Positions 8,174-17,500 of a stretch of DNA of 42,817 nt are shown piece after piece (the stretch's first letter is position 1; each line of letters begins with the position of its first letter). The DNA lies in contig NZ_JAAIJQ010000047.1 of assembly GCF_010820565.1 (NCBI RefSeq), positions 1 to 42,817 on the forward strand, read 5' to 3'. The stretch comes from Thiorhodococcus minor (GTDB taxonomy: Bacteria > Pseudomonadota > Gammaproteobacteria > Chromatiales > Chromatiaceae). The notes below the pieces were generated by a model. It did not search any database, was not told the DNA's origin, and saw nothing but the letters and a program-made list of their open reading frames with translations. The position numbers and the translations under genes were made by a program.

Positions 8174-9584
8174 GGAACCCCAGCATGTTCAGCTGTGTTT
8201 GTGGGGCGAAGCGCGCGCGCATGTAGGAGCGCATCGAGGACGAGGGCTTGTTGAAGGCACCGCCGCGGGCGACGCGGGTCATGCACTCCCCGGCGATCCG
8301 TGCGGAGCCATCTGCCGGCGCCCCCTCGTACCCGGCGACATAGCAATCGGCAGCCCATTCCATGACGTTCCCAGCCGTATCGTAGAGCCCGAAGGGATTC
8401 GGCGCGAAACGCTTCACGGGGGCCGTGGAGCGATTGTCCCACTGGCTGCCGCAATCGAAGCAGACCGCACGATCAGGCTCCAGAGCGTAGCCCCACCAGA
8501 AGGAGCTTTGGGTGCCGGCCCGCGCGGCGTACTCCCACTCGGCCTCGGTCGGAAGCCGGTAGCGACGTCCCGTCTGTTGCGAGAGCCAAGCGGTGTAGGC
8601 GCGCGCGTCGTCCCAGCTGACACCGACGACAGGTCGCGTGCCACGTCCCCAGCCGTAGTCGTCCGGCGGCGCCCTCCCGGTGGCGCGCGCGAATCGGTCG
8701 TACTCCTGAAAGGTCACTTCGTGGAGGCCGATCATGAAGGGCAGCAGCCGAACCTCGTGGGCCGGGCTGAAGTCCTGACCGGCAAGGCTGTTGTATCCCA
8801 TCTGGAAGACGCCGCCATCCAAGGCGACCAGCGCCGGCCCAGTGCCGCCGCTGCCGAGCCGATCCTGATGCAACCGCGGCGGCGCAGCCGGCACGCGCCG
8901 CGCCTGGTCCAGGGGCACCTCGACGATCTCCTCGCCCGCCGCGATCGCCGACGGCTCGGGCACCGTCGGCAAGCCGGGATCGGGCGTCAGCTCGGCGCGC
9001 GGCTGCAGGTCCGGCAGGGGGATCTCGAGCTTGCCCCACAGCGAATAGAGCAGCGTCACCATCGCCAAGGAGAGCAGCAGGAAGACGACGACGGCCCCCG
9101 CGATCACCAGGTGCCTCGGCGTCTTGGGCTTCTCCGAGAGGGCTGGAGCAGGCTCCACGGGTGCGGTAGTGGGCTGCTCTTGCTGGACGCGCTTCGCCTC
9201 GACCAGCTCGAGCCTCAGGCGCTCGACCTCGGCGAGGGCATCCTTCAGCGCCTTGTCCTTGCGCTCGACCTCCTGCTTGAGGCTATCGTAGGCGATATTC
9301 TGATCCTCCAGCTCGTCCTCGAGCCGGCGGCATTCCTCGGTGATGTGATCGAGCGCCTGCTCCTTGGCTTCGAGGGTCTGCTGCAGCATCGTCATTTCTT
9401 GCTGCATCGCAAGCCGCTCGGTCGCCGTCGCGATCGAGCTGTCCGGGGCATAATCCCGCTCGGCGAGCCTGTCGTTCAGGCGCATTACCTCTTCTTCCGC
9501 CTCCTTACGCATCTGGTCCAGCGTCTTGCGCAAAGACTCGGACTCGTCGTCGAATTGTGCTTGCGAGTCGATTTTTTCGGCCAT
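8154..9584 (-). CDS. Coiled-coil, membrane-anchored SUMF1-fold protein
   Basis: A 476-residue protein in three parts. Residues about 12-135 are a long charged coiled coil. A single membrane span lies at about 157-181, and a SUMF1/formylglycine-generating-enzyme fold follows at about 250-475 (MGYNSLAGQD, HEVTFQEYDRF, VSWDDARAY, RLPTEAEWEYAARAG, NPFGLYDTAGNVMEW, GFRVAR). The C-terminal RGG region reads RGGAFNKPSSSMRSYMRAR, without the cysteine pair of true formylglycine-generating enzymes, so sulfatase activation is unlikely. The topology suggests a cytoplasmic coiled coil and a periplasmic SUMF1 domain. Its role is unknown. It shares an overlap with the downstream sugar kinase. Confidence 0.85.
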   Translation of the reverse strand: MAEKIDSQAQFDDESESLRKTLDQMRKEAEEEVMRLNDRLAERDYAPDSSIATATERLAMQQEMTMLQQTLEAKEQALDHITEECRRLEDELEDQNIAYDSLKQEVERKDKALKDALAEVERLRLELVEAKRVQQEQPTTAPVEPAPALSEKPKTPRHLVIAGAVVVFLLLSLAMVTLLYSLWGKLEIPLPDLQPRAELTPDPGLPTVPEPSAIAAGEEIVEVPLDQARRVPAAPPRLHQDRLGSGGTGPALVALDGGVFQMGYNSLAGQDFSPAHEVRLLPFMIGLHEVTFQEYDRFARATGRAPPDDYGWGRGTRPVVGVSWDDARAYTAWLSQQTGRRYRLPTEAEWEYAARAGTQSSFWWGYALEPDRAVCFDCGSQWDNRSTAPVKRFAPNPFGLYDTAGNVMEWAADCYVAGYEGAPADGSARIAGECMTRVARGGAFNKPSSSMRSYMRARFAPQTQLNMLGFRVARDS

Positions 9585-10095
9585 GCTTCGGCATCACTTT
9601 ATTGATTTGGACGGCGACTCGAACGCCCGGGCTGCAAAACACCGCCCGCGCCTCGACCGTGGAGCAGCGCACAATCCCGCGAGCACCAATAGATCGTCGG
9701 CCGTCTTGGTCTCCGGAGTTGGAAATACCCGGCTCCGTCCCAGGCTAGCCCACCGCCTCGGGCAGGTCCTTAGCGCACCAGTGCCTATTTACACGAATTT
9801 CCGAGATCACAACGAGACACCCTCCGCAAAGAGCAGTGGGCCGAGACACCACGCGGCCACATCCATCGATGGCTGGGCGCACGCCAACGCGCGAGAACGC
9901 GCGAGAACGCGCGAGAACGCGCCAATTAAACACGCAGCGCAGACCCCGTCCATAGCAGCAAGCTCGCGCGGCCAAGAGCCGGGCGCGCCAAGCCCCCTGG
10001 GAGGCCGCGCACGATCGTCTTTCGAGGGTCACGGTTTGGGGCTAACCTTAGCAGCTTGCCCCGTCCTGGCTTCCCGCATCGAGGAGTATCGCCGA
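9585..10095. other. Divergent intergenic region with a 10-bp tandem repeat
   Basis: This lies between the minus-strand SUMF1-like gene and the plus-strand DUF3422 gene. I see no gene in it, although the DUF3422 frame is open throughout. It holds a tandem repeat at 9891-9920 and presumably the promoters of both neighbours; no clear -35/-10 pair could be assigned by eye. Confidence 0.5.
9891..9920. repeat. 10-bp tandem repeat GCGAGAACGC, three exact copies
   Basis: Copies occupy 9891-9900, 9901-9910 and 9911-9920, with a partial unit before them. They lie in the 5' region of the DUF3422 gene, followed by the AT-rich CAATTAAAC. Confidence 0.85.
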
Positions 10096-11394
10096 ATGCC
10101 ATTGCCCTTCAAGGAGCACCCGCTACGCCACCAGACGATCGCCGAGCTGCACGCCCGCACCTACGAGCCGTTGCGTGCACCCGAGCGCATCTCGCACATC
10201 ACGACGGTCTGCGGCGAGCGCGGCACGGGGCGCAACCTACGCTATCTGCTCAAGCTGCTCGAGCATTACGGCCTGCCGCTCCCCGACTCCGTGGACCAGC
10301 ACTACCGGGCCGAGCTCGGCGACATCCGTATGCTGTGGGAGCGTCACACCGAATTCGTGACCTATACCTTCATCAAGCACGGCAGCTTCGATCACCCCTT
10401 CGCCTCCCCCGTGCTCAACGAGCTCCCGGCAGAATGGCTCAAGCACCTTCCGGGCGAAGTGGTGGCCGCGGTCTCGCTGGCATTGGAGCCGCAAGACGCG
10501 CCCGAGCTGAGCACAGAGGAGCTCAGCCAGCTCTTCGCCGACAATGTGGTGATCGGCTCACAGGTGGTTGGTGGCGCAGCGCGCGCCTGGTCGGACCTAC
10601 GCATCCATGGCGATGGGCTCTCGCGCATCCTCCTGCGCGATCAAGGCCTGTCCAAGAACCAGGCCGGCCGGCTGGCCAAACGCATCCTGGAAGTCAGCTC
10701 CTATCGCGCCATGGCGCTGCTCGGCCTGCCTCCGGCGCGCGAGGCCAATCGGCTCCTCAGCAAGGCAGACGGCCGCTTGGTCCAGGTCGCGACCCGAATG
10801 TCCAGCGACGAGCGCGCCGAGACCGGCTCGCAGAAGGCCCTGTTGGCCGAGCTCACGGCGCTCGCCGTCGATATCGAGACCATCGCCGCCAAGACCAGCT
10901 ATCGCTTCGAGGCGTCCAAGGCCTACTATGGCGTCGTGGCGCAGCGGCTCGAGCAGCTGCGTCAGCGCCGCATCGAGGGTCTACAGACCTTCACCGAGTT
11001 CCTCGATGCCCGTCTGGCACCCGCCATTGCGACCTGTGATTCGACATCGCAACGGCAGCACGACCTTGCCGAGCGCGCGGCCCGCCTGACCAGCCTGCTA
11101 CGCGCCCGGGTCGAGGTCGAGCTGCAGCGCCAGAACCGCACGCTCTTAGAGTCCATGGACAGGCGCGCTCAGGTCCAGCTCCGCCTCCAAGAGACCGTGG
11201 AAGGTCTCTCGGTGATCGCGATCGGCTACTACGGCGTCGGCCTAGTTGGCTATCTGCTGAAGGGGCTGGAGGGGCACGGCTTTGCGATCGATGCCAGCTA
11301 TTTGACCGGCCTTTCGGCGCCGGTCGTCGTCCTGCTCGCCTGGCTCGGCATTCGCCGCATGAAGGCGCGGCTACTGAAATCCGCCGACGCCTGA
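10096..11394 (+). CDS. DUF3422 family membrane-anchored protein
   Basis: A 432-residue protein of the DUF3422/COG4949 family, whose function is unknown. The family hallmark is near the N-terminus: HPLRHQTIAELHART followed by LRAPERISHI. The middle part is helical, and two hydrophobic segments close to the C-terminus (around SVIAIGYYGVGLVGYLL and SAPVVVLLAWLGI) should anchor it in the inner membrane with most of the protein in the cytoplasm. The ATG at 10096 has GAGGAG about ten bases upstream; the longer open frame to 9526 has no family similarity. Confidence 0.88.
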   Translation: MPLPFKEHPLRHQTIAELHARTYEPLRAPERISHITTVCGERGTGRNLRYLLKLLEHYGLPLPDSVDQHYRAELGDIRMLWERHTEFVTYTFIKHGSFDHPFASPVLNELPAEWLKHLPGEVVAAVSLALEPQDAPELSTEELSQLFADNVVIGSQVVGGAARAWSDLRIHGDGLSRILLRDQGLSKNQAGRLAKRILEVSSYRAMALLGLPPAREANRLLSKADGRLVQVATRMSSDERAETGSQKALLAELTALAVDIETIAAKTSYRFEASKAYYGVVAQRLEQLRQRRIEGLQTFTEFLDARLAPAIATCDSTSQRQHDLAERAARLTSLLRARVEVELQRQNRTLLESMDRRAQVQLRLQETVEGLSVIAIGYYGVGLVGYLLKGLEGHGFAIDASYLTGLSAPVVVLLAWLGIRRMKARLLKSADA

Positions 11395-11466
11395 TAAACA
11401 AAGCCGCGCCCTCTCGGCCATGGCCCGGCGCTGCGCCCGCGGGCTCCGAACGGCCGGATCCAGCCC

Positions 11467-11979
11467 TCAAGAGGAGGGCACGGGGCGCAGGGTCAGCCGG
11501 CCGTCGGAGAGAACGACCTCCATGAGTCTGAGGTAGGACATGCCCAAGAGCACCTGATCGCCGTGCATGTTCGGCAGCACCGTCGCCTTGACCCGCTCGG
11601 CGACGAGACCGCCGACATCGACCCTGTCCAGCCAAGCCGACCAGCTGCGGACATTGCCGTTCCCCGTCTTGCTGATCCCGCCCGGCGTCAGTTTCAGGTC
11701 GAGGGCCTGCGCAACGCGGTAGGGCATGGCGACATCCACGGAGCCCGTGTCGACCAGCATCTCCACCCGCGCCCCATTGATGCGGCCAGTCGTCACATAT
11801 TGATTGACCTGATTCTCCTCGAGCACGACTTCCGGAGTCCCGGCAGGCCCTAGGTAGGCGACCGGGTGCGGATTCGGATTGCCGCGCGTGCCGGTCTGAG
11901 CCAGCGCCCAAGCCACGCCCAGCCCGACGACAGTCAGCACCAGGAGACCTCGGTACTGACCCAGCCATAGCATCTTCAA
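11467..11979 (-). CDS. Membrane-anchored retropepsin-like aspartic protease
   Basis: A 170-residue protein of the bacterial clan AA aspartic protease family (TIGR02281 type). An N-terminal membrane span (about 10-28) is followed by a single retropepsin-like domain with the catalytic motif LVDTGS (Asp77) and the closing VLLGMSYL segment. Such proteins act as dimers, with the domain expected in the periplasm. It lies 147 bases downstream of a paralogue in the same orientation (12127-12681). The two share extensive similarity (INGxxVxxLVDTG, LDRVxxGGLVAExVxAxVLPxMxGDxVLLGMSYLR), which points to tandem duplication. Substrates are unknown. Confidence 0.88.
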   Translation of the reverse strand: MKMLWLGQYRGLLVLTVVGLGVAWALAQTGTRGNPNPHPVAYLGPAGTPEVVLEENQVNQYVTTGRINGARVEMLVDTGSVDVAMPYRVAQALDLKLTPGGISKTGNGNVRSWSAWLDRVDVGGLVAERVKATVLPNMHGDQVLLGMSYLRLMEVVLSDGRLTLRPVPSS

Positions 11980-12126
11980 AGCTCGATTCCTCGATTATCG
12001 ATTGCTCCCCCCGCGATCACGCGGATTCCGGGTGCAGAGTAGCGCGAAACCGCGAGACTGACGAGGTTGCGCCAAGCGCGCCAAGCAGGCCACCGGCGCA
12101 GGGTCGATGCGCCCAGTCCCTTGAGG

Positions 12127-12681
12127 TCAGTCGCCCAAGTGGGGACGAAGAATCAGCCGATCCCCGCGCTGAATCATCTCCAGATGACGCAGGTAGCTCA
12201 TGCCGAGCAGGACGTCATCGCCCGGCATGCTCGGCAGCACACTGGCACGGACGTTTTCGGCCACCAGCCCACCCAGCTCGACACGGTCCAGCCGCGTCAG
12301 CCAGGTCCGCACGGTCCCGTTGGCTGTCACCGACATGCCACCGGGACGCATCTGCAGATCCAGGCGGCGCGCGAGCGGCAGTGGCAGCGCCACGTCCGTC
12401 GCACCCGTGTCGACGAGGAAACGGACCGGCATGCCATTGATGGCACCACTGGCCACGAAGTGCCCCGCACGGTTGCGCTCGAGCACGACTTGCGGCGCTC
12501 CCTCGACGCTCCGCGTCAGGACCGGGCTCGGATTGGGGTTCTCCTGGCGCTCGAAGAGCTGATTGAAGAGCATGAAGAGGAGCGCCAGCCCGGCGATCCA
12601 AGCGCCGAAGAGCATGGCGCGCCCGACGCGTGAGGGGAAATCGTCGCGAGACGGACCGTCGCCAGGCGGAAGGGGGTCCAT
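12127..12681 (-). CDS. Membrane-anchored retropepsin-like aspartic protease, paralogue
   Basis: A 184-residue paralogue of the neighbouring protease. The N-terminus has a charged cytoplasmic stretch and then a membrane span (about 20-40), a form common in this family. The catalytic Asp is residue 91 in FLVDTGATDVALP, and the family end VLLGMSYLRHLEM is present. The start at 12681 gives the expected charged tail before the span. The order MlaC-like gene, protease, protease on the minus strand may be one transcription unit. Confidence 0.88.
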   Translation of the reverse strand: MDPLPPGDGPSRDDFPSRVGRAMLFGAWIAGLALLFMLFNQLFERQENPNPSPVLTRSVEGAPQVVLERNRAGHFVASGAINGMPVRFLVDTGATDVALPLPLARRLDLQMRPGGMSVTANGTVRTWLTRLDRVELGGLVAENVRASVLPSMPGDDVLLGMSYLRHLEMIQRGDRLILRPHLGD

Positions 12682-12822
12682 CAGCCGCGCTCCGGAGCCG
12701 GGAAGCGACGGCTCACTGCCGCCCTAAGCGGCCTGCTGCGGGCAGGCGGGCGAGCGGCTCGGGATCGGCAATGCGTCCGCGCGGCAGGCCGCGGATGGGG
12801 CCTGCTGCGCGGAGGAGCCAAG

Positions 12823-13491
12823 TCAGCGTGGCACATAGCCCAGCTGCTGACGCGCCGTGCGCTGGAACCGAACACGATAGTAGGATGCCGCGCTCTGCCC
12901 GTTCGCGACGACGTCATAGACCTTCCAGCCGTCATCCGACTCCGACATCCGGAACTCCAGGCGCGACGGGTAGCCACCGGCCTGCATGATGGCCACGTTG
13001 ACGCTCACGGATCCGCGCGCCCCCCGCCTCGGGCGCAGCATGCGCACCTTCTGCCCGTCGTAGCCGATTAGATTGCGCGCCAGGGTCGAGAGGAAATCAG
13101 ATTCGATCTGGGCCGCAAGCGCCTTCTTCTCCTCCGGCGCCATCCCCTGATAGGCCGGGCCAGCGACCCATTGCGCCATGTAGTCGAAGTCGAAATAAGG
13201 CGCGATCTCGCGGTCCAGGAAGGCGGCGACCTGCAAATTGTTCGGAGCCGTCCCCTTCGCGAGGAAATCGAGCAGCTTATCCATCCCCTCCTTGAGCGCG
13301 GCGACGGCCTGCATCTCGGAGCTTGCGGCCATGGACTTGGCGCCACCGCGCACGGGCATTCCCGAATAGGGAGCGGGCGCACGCGCCGAATAGCCGGGCG
13401 CTGCCGAGAGGCCATAGCCCTGAGGCTGGGCCGCCAGCGGGGCCGAGGCGAGGACGAGCAGGGCAGCAGAGCAGAGCACACGAGACTTCAT
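12823..13491 (-). CDS. MlaC/Ttg2D-family periplasmic protein
   Basis: A 222-residue protein with a Sec signal peptide (about 1-21, ending LAAQ) and a Ttg2/MlaC domain. Family blocks are IAPYFDFDYMAQWVAG and DGWKVYDVVANGQSAASYYRVRF. MlaC proteins carry phospholipids between the outer- and inner-membrane Mla complexes. No mlaFEDB genes are nearby, so this is an orphan member and its partner is not known. A glycine/proline/alanine-rich linker follows the signal peptide. The ATG at 13491 has AGGAGG upstream. Three direct repeats lie 24-70 bases before the start (13515-13561). Confidence 0.88.
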   Translation of the reverse strand: MKSRVLCSAALLVLASAPLAAQPQGYGLSAAPGYSARAPAPYSGMPVRGGAKSMAASSEMQAVAALKEGMDKLLDFLAKGTAPNNLQVAAFLDREIAPYFDFDYMAQWVAGPAYQGMAPEEKKALAAQIESDFLSTLARNLIGYDGQKVRMLRPRRGARGSVSVNVAIMQAGGYPSRLEFRMSESDDGWKVYDVVANGQSAASYYRVRFQRTARQQLGYVPR

Positions 13492-13514
13492 CGGTTTCCT
13501 CCTGACTTATTGTA

Positions 13515-13561
13515 TTGACTGATCGAATCGTCTTGACCGATCGAAGCATTGACCGATCGAA
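13515..13561 (-). promoter_or_regulatory. Three 13-bp direct repeats TTCGATCGGTCAA upstream of the mlaC-like gene
   Basis: On the minus strand TTCGATCRGTCAA occurs at 13561-13549, 13545-13533 and 13527-13515, with start-to-start distances of 16 and 18 bases. The last ends 24 bases before the ATG. The position and regular spacing suggest an operator or promoter-proximal binding array. It might instead be a non-functional tandem expansion. Confidence 0.5.
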
Positions 13562-13680
13562 ACGGTGTGGCGAGGTTGCCAACCACCCCCAAGAAAAGCA
13601 AGCACGAAGCACCACCGGCCCTGCCCGCCACCGCCCCGGACCAAACATTGATCCAGACACTCGGGGAGCCGTGCGAGCAC

Positions 13681-13708
13681 CCGGCACCCGGCACCCGGCA
13701 CCCGGCAC
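13681..13708. repeat. CCGGCAC heptamer tandem repeat, four copies
   Basis: Four exact head-to-tail copies of CCGGCAC followed by a partial CCG. It lies in non-coding sequence. Confidence 0.85.
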
Positions 13709-14171
13709 CCGAGGGGGCGACCGCCTTCATGGCCGAGCTGCACTTGGGCTCGCCGCCAAGCCTCGACAGCTGCCGCTCCTGGGAGGGCGTCCTCGACGAA
13801 GAGCCCGACTTCCGTAACCTGGCTCGAGCACTCGAGGTCATTTGAGCCTGAGCGCGAGCGGCCTGAATCTGAGAGACCTCGGGCGGCAGGCTGGCGACAG
13901 CCAGGGCCAAGGTGGCGTTGGACGGGCCATGTGGAGGCAAGGGAGAGCGTCGGCGCCTGATCGCGGCGAAGGCGCCGGGACCAGGCGGTCATTGCCGAAT
14001 GATGCGGAACCAGGGCTCGAGCGCGTGGGCGCTGAGGTAATCCTAATCGGAGCAGTCAGCCGCCAGCGGAGGAACATCATGCAGTTGCCGAATTCTCTGG
14101 CCGGCCAGCCGCTCACCCGTTGGGTGACGCGGAGAAGACCTGAAAGCAGCTCCAAGACAAAGCTCGGCGTC

Positions 14172-14460
14172 GGTCATCGATTGGCCCGGCGTCCCGCAGT
14201 CGGGTGGACAGGCGCAGCGCAGTCCACCAACGCCGGCGCGGGATTCGGCGGACTTCGCTCTCGAGACTGTGAGAGTCATCCAAGCGCACCGCGAAGAGCG
14301 CAGATTGGTGTAGGTTGGGCCGACGCAGGGGGGCCAACAATCAAAGCGTTAGGCTCGCCGCCATGTTGGGCTTCGTACCTCAGCCCAACCTACGCAGAAT
14401 CTCTTCACAGTCTCTCTCGCTCGTCCACCCGACCTGTCCAACTGACGATCAAGGCCCAAA
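14172..14460 (-). repeat. Dispersed composite repeat, copy 1 (interrupted)
   Basis: This is the inverted copy of the sequence at 39338-39536. Both share a flank (ATCGATTGGCCCGG, GCGCAGCGCAG, CGCCGGCGCGGGATTC), a palindromic core running from GGCGGAC (14247) to GTCCACC (14429), and the trailing CCAACTGACGATCAAGGCC. This copy differs by an 89-bp insertion at 14304-14392. Confidence 0.8.
14304..14392. mobile_element. Nested MITE-like palindromic element
   Basis: Perfect 11-bp inverted repeats GTAGGTTGGGC (14310-14320) and GCCCAACCTAC (14383-14393) lie at its ends, and CGCAG (14299-14303 and 14393-14397) is directly repeated on either side. The uninterrupted copy of the host repeat near 39.4 kb has this CGCAG once, so the 89 bp look like a precise insertion with a 5-bp duplication. 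It carries no coding capacity. GTAGGTTGGG palindromes are familiar dispersed elements in proteobacteria; that is from memory, not a search. Confidence 0.72.
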
Positions 14461-14583
14461 GCTCTAAGCTGGCTGCTGGCGGCTCTTTCTAGGATGGTGG
14501 ACCCGAAATCGGCAACTCGAGCCGCAGCGGCGTAAAGGGGCGAAGACGGCGCTCGCCCCGAGACCCCGCAGCTCCCGGCCGAG

Positions 14584-17500
14584 CTACCCGAGCGCGCGCA
14601 GACGGCTTCTATCCAGCTCCGCCGCTTCGGCGGGCATGGCGAAGAAAAACCCTTGCGCCGCGTCACAGCCCGCGCGGCGCAGGAAATCCAGCTGCGCCTG
14701 TGTTTCGACACCTTGGGCCACCACGCGCATCCCCAGGCCACGGCCGAGGTCGATGATGGTGCTGACGAGGAGATCGCTCGCCTCCTCGCAGCCGATCTCC
14801 TCGACGAAGGTTCGGTCCAGCTTCAAGGTGTCGATCGGCAGGTGCTTCAGTAGACCCAGGGAGGAATAGCCGGTACCGAAGTGATCGATGGCGACACCCA
14901 GCCCATGTCGCCTCAGGGTGTTGAGCGTGTCGATCAAACGCGGATCGCGAGCGAGCAGCAGGCTCTCCGTGATCTCCAGCTCGACGCTGCGTGGCGGCAG
15001 GGCGGCAGCCAGGTCTCGCAAGCGCTCGACGAGGCCGTGGTCGCTGAATTGACAATCGGCGAGGTTCAAGGACACGGACGGCGTCCAGCCCTCGGCCGAC
15101 CAGAGGGCGATCTGGCGCTCGAGCGCTTCGATCACCCAGGTGCCGATCGGCAAGATGAGTCCGGATTCCTCGGCCACCGGAATGAAGGCGGCGGGCTCGA
15201 GCAGTCCGCGCTCGGGGTGCTCCCAGCGCAACAGGGCCTCGAGCGACTGAGCCGCGCCGGACGCGATATCCACGATCGGCTGGAAATGGAGCCTGAGCTC
15301 GTCGCGCTCCAGCGCCTGGCGCAGACCCGCCTCGATGTCCAGGCGGCGCGAGGCGAGCTCGCCCATCGACGCGGTGAAGAAGCAGAAGGTGTTGCGGCCC
15401 GCGAGCTTGGCCGCATAGAGGGCGGTGTCGGCATGCTTGAGCAAGGCCTCCGGCACATCGCCGTCCTGAGGACTGAGCGCGATCCCGATCGAGACCGTGC
15501 ACACGATGATGCGCTCCGAGCAATGGAAGGGCGCGCGGAAGCGCTCGACGATATGCTCGGCGACCCGCTCCGCCAGCCGCTCCGCGCCCCGTCCCTTGAG
15601 GATCACGGTCAGCTCGTCGCCGCCCAGGCGCGCCACGGTATTCGCAATCGTACCGCCGCGCCCATTGGAGCCAGAGGTCGCATCATCCACCGCCAGCTGC
15701 AGCCGTCGCGCGGCCTGGCGCAGCAGCTCGTCGCCCACGCCGTGCCCCAGGGAGTCGTTGATGCGCTTGAACTGATCGAGATCCAGATAGAGCAGCGCGA
15801 CCCTGTCCTCGCGGCGCCGAGCCGTCTTCAGGGCTGCGGCAAGGTCCTGATTGAATTGCTGGCGATTCGCCAGTCCGGTGAGACTGTCCTGATAGGCCAG
15901 CTGATGGATGACGCGCTGCCGGCGTCGGCGCTCGGTCATGTCGCGCAGCAGCAGGATCACCTGCTCGGCATCGACGGCGATCAGCCTTGCGTCGAACGTC
16001 AGCGGCTCGCCCTGAGCGTCCGACAGCTCAAGCTCGAGCTCGCGCACGCCGTGCTCTGACACCGTGGTCTCGAGCTCGCGCTGGATGAGCGAGCAAATCG
16101 CCTCGGGCAGCAGATCGCAGAGCTTCCCGACCTGGGCGTCGGCCCGCACGCCCAGCTTCTCGAGGGCGCCGCCGAGCTTGTGCTGCAGCACCTTGCCCTC
16201 GGCGTCCAGCCGCATCAGCGCATCCGGGATGGCGGCAATTAGGGCACTGTTGCGCGCCTCGCTGCGGTGCAGTGCATCGAGCGTCGCATGTCCCCGCAGC
16301 ATATAGCGAATCCGATGGGTCAAGAGGCCCCAATTGACGGGCTTGGCGTAGAAGTCGGTGGCACCCGACGCATAGGCGCACTCGATGGCCGTGGTGTCCT
16401 CCAGGCCGGTCATCATCAAGATCGGCGTCAGCTCCAGGCCGGGGAGCCTACGCAGGCGGCGGCAGGTCTCATAGCCGTTCATGTCGGGCATCATGACGTC
16501 GAGCAGCACCAGGTCTGGGCGCTGAAAACGCGATGTTTCGATGGCGCCGTGGCCGTCACGCGCGCCCGCGAAGCGCAGCCCGGCCCGCTCGAGCGCGGCC
16601 TGCGCCACCGAGAGGATGGTCGGATTGTCGTCGACGACCAGGATCAAGGGACGCTGGCGCGCATCGCCACCGCTGTCCGCCTCGCCGCTCAGGGCGAGGC
16701 CGGCGCTCAGGGCATTGGCGCCCCCCTGCTCGACGGCCGCGGCGATTGGCCGGCCTTCCGCCCCATCCGCGCGCTCCGCCTCGTCGAGCAGCGCCTGCAC
16801 GGCCCGGCGCGTCTCGCCGTCGATCGCGTCCAGGCGATCGACGACATGGCTCGGCGGAAAATAGGTGCAGCCTGCGCTCGAGAACTGCTCGAGGCGCCCG
16901 CACAGCGTGCTCAGACGTGCCGCGCCCAGGATGCGGGCGGCGGAGCGGAGCGAATGCGCGGATTCGGTAACGCCTTGCGGCCGCCCCTCTTCCAGACCCT
17001 CGCGGATCTTGGCGACCAAGCCGGCCGAGGAATCGAGGAAACTGCGGGCCAGGCGCGCGATGAGCGCATCCTCGCCCGAGGGATTGAGGTCCCTCACCTC
17101 ATTCAAGGCGGAGGGCTCGAGCACGGCGAAGCTGTCCAGATCATCGAGCCTCAGCGTCTCGACCGGGGGCGGCCTGCCCAGATCGGACAAGCGGTCCAGC
17201 TCGGCCTCGACGGGCGTGGTCATGCGTGCCAGATGCCCCAGCGCGCGCTCCCGGGACCAGCGCAGCAAGGTGGCCCGCAGCGCGGTCAAGGAGACCGGCT
17301 TCGTCAGATAGTCGTCCATACCCGCGGCCTGGCAGCGCTCCCGGTCGCCCTCCATGGCATGCGCCGTCAGGGCGATGATGGGCAGTGGCCGCCGCGACCT
17401 GCCGGACTCATTCAGCCGGATTCGGCGCGTCGCCTCGTAGCCATCCATCACGGGCATCTTGCAATCCATGAGGATCAGGTCGAATGACTCCGCGGCCAAG

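Larger units (their letters stand above)
13492..14583. other. Gene-free, repeat-rich region
   Basis: About 1.1 kb between the mlaC-like gene and the end of the large hybrid signalling gene. Several frames are open but none shows recognisable protein character. It contains the 13-bp direct repeats (13515-13561), a CCGGCAC heptamer array (13681-13708), a TCACCC palindrome (14113-14127), and a composite repeat with a nested palindromic element (14172-14460). Confidence 0.6.

Noticed and set aside
9889-9923. Short direct repeats as a CRISPR remnant
   Set aside because: The 10-bp units are contiguous with no spacers, and no cas genes are present.
13549-13845. A 98-codon plus-strand frame in the repeat-rich region
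   Set aside because: It runs through the CCGGCAC heptamer array and the direct repeats, lacks a ribosome site and matches nothing I recognise.
16267-17487. A 406-codon plus-strand frame opposite the hybrid signalling gene
   Set aside because: Antisense shadow in GC-rich sequence; the opposite strand encodes clear receiver and HPt domains.
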